The position numbers and the translations under genes are program-made. A stretch of DNA of 64,000 bases from Bacteroidales bacterium (GTDB lineage: Bacteria > Bacteroidota > Bacteroidia > Bacteroidales > UBA932). This document shows, piece by piece, positions 60,462 to 64,000 of this stretch. Location of the stretch: the NCBI GenBank assembly GCA_017626355.1, contig JAGAIY010000001.1:62001-126000 (forward strand), given 5' to 3'. The notes beneath the pieces are model-generated. The model was not told the origin of the DNA. It did not search any database and saw only the letters and a list, made by a program, of their open reading frames with translations. Positions within the stretch are counted from its first letter, which is position 1; each line of letters begins with the position of its first letter.

Positions 60462-62378
60462 TTAAAATAATTTTACAAATACTTCAATGGCCTGATATTC
60501 AGCCATTCCAAGCTCATCATACATACGGGCTGTATTCTGAGTCCTCTCCTCGGCCCTCTGCCAGAATTCGCGCGGATCCTCACCAGGGAAAGGAACGATG
60601 TCCTTCTGGGAAAGATGGCGGTAGATGGCGTGGCGCTTCTTTATGACCTCGTCCGGACTGAGCGGAACCGCCATATCCACCTTGCCGAGCTCCCACTCCA
60701 TCCATGCGCCGCGATAGAGCCATACATGGCATTCGTTCAGCCAGTCCTCCCCCTGAAGCTGATTCAGAGCCTCCAGAACGGCTTCGGTACATACACGATG
60801 CGTGCCATGAGGGTCGGCAAGGTCACCAGCGAGATAAATCTGGTGAGGGCGCACCTTGGTGAGAAGTCCTATAATGATATCTATGTCCTTCTGAGTCCTT
60901 TCCCCCTTCTTGATGCCTCCGGTCTCATAGAACGGAAGGTTGAGGAAATGGGCGTTGGTCTCGTCGTTCAGTCCGAATGACCTTACAGCCGACTTCGCTT
61001 CACTGCGTCTTATCGCTCCCTTGAGCTCCAGCAGAGCCCTTGGTTCAGGCTGACCCGGACGCTTTGTCGCCAGGATCTGCTTCACTTCTTCGAACCTGTC
61101 GCCGAAACCGAGTTCACGGGCCGCATCCATATGCTGAAGAACGACATCATCGTGAACAGCGACATTGCCGGAAGTCTCATAGGCCACATGGACATCATGT
61201 CCCTGCTCTACAAGACGGATGAAGGTTCCTCCCATCGAAATGACATCATCATCTGGATGAGGCGAGAAGATCACGACCCTCTTTGGGAAAGGCGAAGAAG
61301 GAACCGGTCTTGTGCTGTCATCCGCATTCGGTTTTCCTCCCGGCCAGCCCGAGATTGTATGCTGCAGGTCGTTGAAGACCTTTATGTTTATCTGGTCATA
61401 AGGGCCGTGCTGCTCGAGCAGTTCACCGAGTCCGTTTGCAAGATAGTCTGCCTGGGTGAGCTTCAGGATAGGCTTGTGCACCTGCTCACAGAGCCATACG
61501 ATGGCCTTTCTTATGAACTTAGGAGTCCATTCGCAAGGGCCCACGAGCCATGGGGCGACATTTCTTGTCAGAAGCGCAGCAGCATTTTCATCTACATAGA
61601 AGGAAATGTTACCGTGTCTCTGAAGGAAGGATGCAGGGCAGGACGGCGCCATAGGATCCTCCACTATCTCCTTGACCACCTGGGCCTTGTCCTCTCCCCA
61701 GCCGATAAGGTATATTTTCTTGGCCGACATCATCGTGGATATGCCCAACGCGATGGCCGAATCCGGAGTATCATCCATGCTTCCGCCGAAGTTCTTCACC
61801 TGACGTTTCTTGGATATGTAAGAAAGATGGACTGTCCTTGTGCGGCTGTTCTCCGAAGCACCTGCCTCATTGAAACCTATCTGTCCCTTCTCTCCGACAC
61901 CCATGACGAGCAGATCGAGTCCGGAAGCCATACGGTCGTATTCCGCACAGAATTCCGTAACTGCATCGCTGTCCATATGCCTTTCCAGTTTAGGAGCATG
62001 GAACGAGCCGGGCTTGAGATCGACCTTGGACACAAGGATATCATAAAGCCTCCTGTTGCGGCTCTGACTGTCTGCCGGAGCCGGATAATACTCATCTATA
62101 CTGAAGATCTCGACATTCCTGAACGAGACCTTGCCTGCCTCATAAAGTTCTGTCAGCCTTCTGTACAATGTGACAGGAGAAGAGCCCGTGGTGAGACCGA
62201 GCCTGAAGACTCCGTCCGCCTTACGGATCATCTCAGCTATCTTCTCCGCCAGAGCCACACTGGCAATCTCCTCATCTTCAAATATATGAGCAGGAATCCT
62301 TTCATAAGAATGCTTGATTCCATTCGGAAGTCCGGCCTCGATGAGACCACCATCCTTAGGCAACGAGAATTTTCCCAT
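60462..62378 (-). CDS. NagB-like domain fused to PIG-L/LmbE deacetylase
   Basis: The 638-residue protein has a NagB-like region at about 30-280 and a PIG-L domain at about 365-600 with zinc motif [10 protein letters not shown] (374-377) and DPHGTHRVC. Compared with NagB next door, Asp95 (IDEYY) and Glu171 (FNEAG) are kept. Asp141 and His143, however, are replaced by Lys164 and Gln166 ([14 protein letters not shown]), so the deaminase site is probably impaired or changed. PIG-L enzymes remove N-acetyl groups from amino sugars. The pair could deacetylate and then hand over to the active NagB; that is inference. Confidence 0.88.
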   Translation of the reverse strand: MGKFSLPKDGGLIEAGLPNGIKHSYERIPAHIFEDEEIASVALAEKIAEMIRKADGVFRLGLTTGSSPVTLYRRLTELYEAGKVSFRNVEIFSIDEYYPAPADSQSRNRRLYDILVSKVDLKPGSFHAPKLERHMDSDAVTEFCAEYDRMASGLDLLVMGVGEKGQIGFNEAGASENSRTRTVHLSYISKKRQVKNFGGSMDDTPDSAIALGISTMMSAKKIYLIGWGEDKAQVVKEIVEDPMAPSCPASFLQRHGNISFYVDENAAALLTRNVAPWLVGPCEWTPKFIRKAIVWLCEQVHKPILKLTQADYLANGLGELLEQHGPYDQINIKVFNDLQHTISGWPGGKPNADDSTRPVPSSPFPKRVVIFSPHPDDDVISMGGTFIRLVEQGHDVHVAYETSGNVAVHDDVVLQHMDAARELGFGDRFEEVKQILATKRPGQPEPRALLELKGAIRRSEAKSAVRSFGLNDETNAHFLNLPFYETGGIKKGERTQKDIDIIIGLLTKVRPHQIYLAGDLADPHGTHRVCTEAVLEALNQLQGEDWLNECHVWLYRGAWMEWELGKVDMAVPLSPDEVIKKRHAIYRHLSQKDIVPFPGEDPREFWQRAEERTQNTARMYDELGMAEYQAIEVFVKLF

Positions 62379-62397
62379 TATAAATATGTATTAAGGT

Positions 62398-64000
62398 TTA
62401 TTTCCTTTCCGACACAGGCTGGACCCATGCAGGGGTCTTGCCGAATATCGACCTGAGCTTTTCTGGATCGAACTTAGGAGTGCGGTCGTAGTTGAAGATA
62501 CCGTTCTGCTCCTGCTCTACATCCGTCAGCTGGGTATAGGTATATCCATTGATGTAATCCAGACTGAGTATAACATCAGTAAGAGCCTGAAGACGGGTAT
62601 AGAACTCCTCCAAGGTCTTAGGACCCTGACCATAACCCCAGGTGTTGTCCGCGAACTGTTCGATGACCCACTTGATTCCACCGTACTCGTCAAGATAATA
62701 TGGCTGGCCGCCGTATTCCACTTCATTTTCAATATTGAATGTAGGAACCGTACCGTCACCCTTGAGGGTAAGCTTCTCCAGAAGCTTTTCCGCATCCTGT
62801 TCGTAGTTGTGGAACGACCATATGTCCGTCTTTACATGATATCCTCCGCTGCAGTCGTGTACCGGACGATAGTCAAGACTCTTTGTGATGTCATATACAT
62901 TTGTCACAAGCCTGTCATGGGCGCGTCCACCCTCATCACTCTTAGGTCTCTCCCATGTTTCGTTGAACGGAGTCCAGATGATGATCGAAGGATGATTGCG
63001 GTCACGCACAACGACTTCCTGCCACTCAGGAATGAAATTGCGTGCTGCAAGCTCATTGTTCATGTTGCTGCCCCAGCTTGCCGCTTCACCCCATGTAAGG
63101 TAGCCGAGCTTGTCAGCCCAGTAGTGGAAGCGCTCCTCGAAGACCTTCTGATGGAGACGGGCACCGTTAAAGCCTACGCTCATGCTCATCTCGATGTCAT
63201 GTCTCAAGGCCTCGTCAGATGGTGCTGTCCAGATTCCGTCAGGATAGAAGCCCTGATCGAGGACCTGCCTCAGATAAAGAGGCTGATTATTCAGATATAC
63301 GCGGTTTCCTTCCACATGAATCTTGCGCATTCCGGCATATGAGGTAACCTGGTCAACTACATTGCCGGCCTTGTCTACAACATCATACTCGATATCATAA
63401 AGGAACGGGCTTTCCGGCGACCATGTCTTCACATTCTTCACCGGCACGATGACTGTCATCGGGTTGGTAGCCTTCACGGTCTTTTTCGCCACGACCTTGC
63501 CGCCATCCTTCACCCTGATGTCGAGAGAGAGGCCGTCCTCAAGGGCATGGAACTCAGGCTCCATGACAAAACAGCTGTTGTCAAGGTCAGGTTTCACATA
63601 AACTTCCTTGAGACCGGTCTTTGCAACCGCTTCCATCCAGACTGTCTGCCAGATACCGGTTACCCTGGTGTAGTGGCAGCCTCTTGAATTGTAGTCAGGA
63701 CACTGCTTTCCACCGGTCTGGGTACCCGAGCGAAGGTCATCCTGCACCCACACAACCACATCCGCAGTCTCACCCGCCTTCACAAACCTTGTGATATCCA
63801 CACTGAACGATGACGAACCGCCGTAATGCCTTCCGGCAAGTTCTCCGTTCACATAAATCGAACTCACATAGTCCACAGCACCGAAGTTGAGAAGAATCTT
63901 CTTTCCGTCCCAGGCAGCAGGAACCTCTACCGCCCTGTGATACCACATTGAATTGATGAAATCCTTATATCCGACACCTGAGAGCTTGCTCTCCGGGCAG
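62398..64000 (-). CDS. GH2 family glycoside hydrolase (5' end outside the window)
   Basis: The frame runs from the stop at 62398 to the window edge. The 17 codons upstream of the first internal Met (63948), reading PESKLSGVGYKDFINS, continue family similarity, so the start lies beyond 64000. Visible parts are the sugar-binding domain (WYHRAVEVPAAWDGKKILLNFGAVDY), the Ig-like domain and the TIM barrel with acid/base Glu in TPFNETWERPK and probable nucleophile Glu in YLDEYGGIKW. The type is a beta-galactosidase/glucuronidase-like GH2. It is 19 bases upstream of the NagB/PIG-L fusion, so it probably feeds amino-sugar or host-glycan catabolism. Confidence 0.9.
   Translation of the reverse strand, partial: CPESKLSGVGYKDFINSMWYHRAVEVPAAWDGKKILLNFGAVDYVSSIYVNGELAGRHYGGSSSFSVDITRFVKAGETADVVVWVQDDLRSGTQTGGKQCPDYNSRGCHYTRVTGIWQTVWMEAVAKTGLKEVYVKPDLDNSCFVMEPEFHALEDGLSLDIRVKDGGKVVAKKTVKATNPMTVIVPVKNVKTWSPESPFLYDIEYDVVDKAGNVVDQVTSYAGMRKIHVEGNRVYLNNQPLYLRQVLDQGFYPDGIWTAPSDEALRHDIEMSMSVGFNGARLHQKVFEERFHYWADKLGYLTWGEAASWGSNMNNELAARNFIPEWQEVVVRDRNHPSIIIWTPFNETWERPKSDEGGRAHDRLVTNVYDITKSLDYRPVHDCSGGYHVKTDIWSFHNYEQDAEKLLEKLTLKGDGTVPTFNIENEVEYGGQPYYLDEYGGIKWVIEQFADNTWGYGQGPKTLEEFYTRLQALTDVILSLDYINGYTYTQLTDVEQEQNGIFNYDRTPKFDPEKLRSIFGKTPAWVQPVSERK

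Noticed and set aside
61131..62456. 441-codon open frame on the plus strand
   Set aside because: It is antisense to the NagB-like/PIG-L gene, whose motifs are unmistakable. The translation looks like no family.
1..64000. Phage, defence or antibiotic-resistance island
   Set aside because: No integrase, restriction, toxin-antitoxin, CRISPR-associated or resistance gene is recognisable. Apart from the partial RAYT-like gene, the content is metabolic and housekeeping.

Overview
The window is chromosomal DNA from an anaerobic, glycan-degrading member of the order Bacteroidales (Bacteroidota), probably from a gut-type habitat. Four things point there. Promoters are of the Bacteroidota TAnnTTTG type, with no clear Shine-Dalgarno boxes. 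There is a SusC/SusD polysaccharide utilization locus. Transketolase is split into two genes. The only ribonucleotide reductase seen is the oxygen-sensitive NrdD/NrdG. Base composition looks even, and I see no insertion sequence, prophage, CRISPR array or rRNA operon. One tRNA gene is present (tRNA-Pro, anticodon UGG). The family or genus cannot be fixed from sequence reading alone.

Layout. 1-0.8 kb: 3' part of a probable REP-associated transposase followed by two palindromes. 0.8-4.5 kb: recO and rdgB on the minus strand, diverging from an S41 peptidase and a HAD phosphatase. 4.6-15.5 kb (minus): a polysaccharide locus with SusC, SusD, a surface glycan-binding lipoprotein with four tandem modules, a GH16 endo-glucanase/laminarinase-type lipoprotein and a CotH-family lipoprotein. 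15.6-21.8 kb (minus): tatA, a Tat-exported Gfo/Idh/MocA oxidoreductase, a DUF1080 protein, a TIM-barrel isomerase-like lipoprotein, tatC and a membrane regulator. The regulator overlaps tatC and lies just upstream of susC. 21.8-28.3 kb (plus): GH53 galactanase, subtilase, and a GH2 protein with a GH76-like tail. 28.4-32.5 kb (minus): GH125 mannosidase, queH, lepA.

32.6-36 kb (plus): transketolase halves, then an ECF sigma factor, an anti-sigma-like protein and a Spy-like protein. 36-39 kb (minus): trmN6, lolD, tRNA-Pro and mdh, with several intergenic palindromes. 39-42.9 kb: a structured-looking leader with a phosphopantetheinyl transferase, then nrdD and convergent nrdG. 42.9-47 kb (minus): an SDR epimerase, an EnvC-like LytM protein and a TPR protein. 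47.2-49 kb (plus): a second ECF sigma factor with an inner-membrane/beta-barrel partner. 49-50.5 kb (minus): mlaF and mlaE. 50.6-53.8 kb (plus): comM/yifB, a lipoprotein of unknown function, tsaE. 54-58.6 kb (minus): sufB-pnuC-sufC-sufD, a 100-bp palindromic element, and ispE. 58.7-64 kb (minus): a MORN/TonB protein, nagB, a NagB-like/PIG-L fusion, and the 3' part of a GH2 gene.

Working together. The SusCD-GH16 locus would bind, cut and import a beta-glucan. The neighbouring Tat operon looks like a self-contained periplasmic 3-keto-glycoside module that carries its own export machinery. GH53 and GH2 would take apart beta-1,4-galactan. The nag genes with the terminal GH2 would process amino-sugar glycans. 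The most unusual items are the Tat/3-keto-glycoside operon fused by overlap to the PUL regulator, the GH2-GH76-like fusion with an apparently broken catalytic Asp pair, the NagB-like domain lacking two catalytic residues, the structured leader at about 39.1-39.35 kb, and the REP and palindromic elements.
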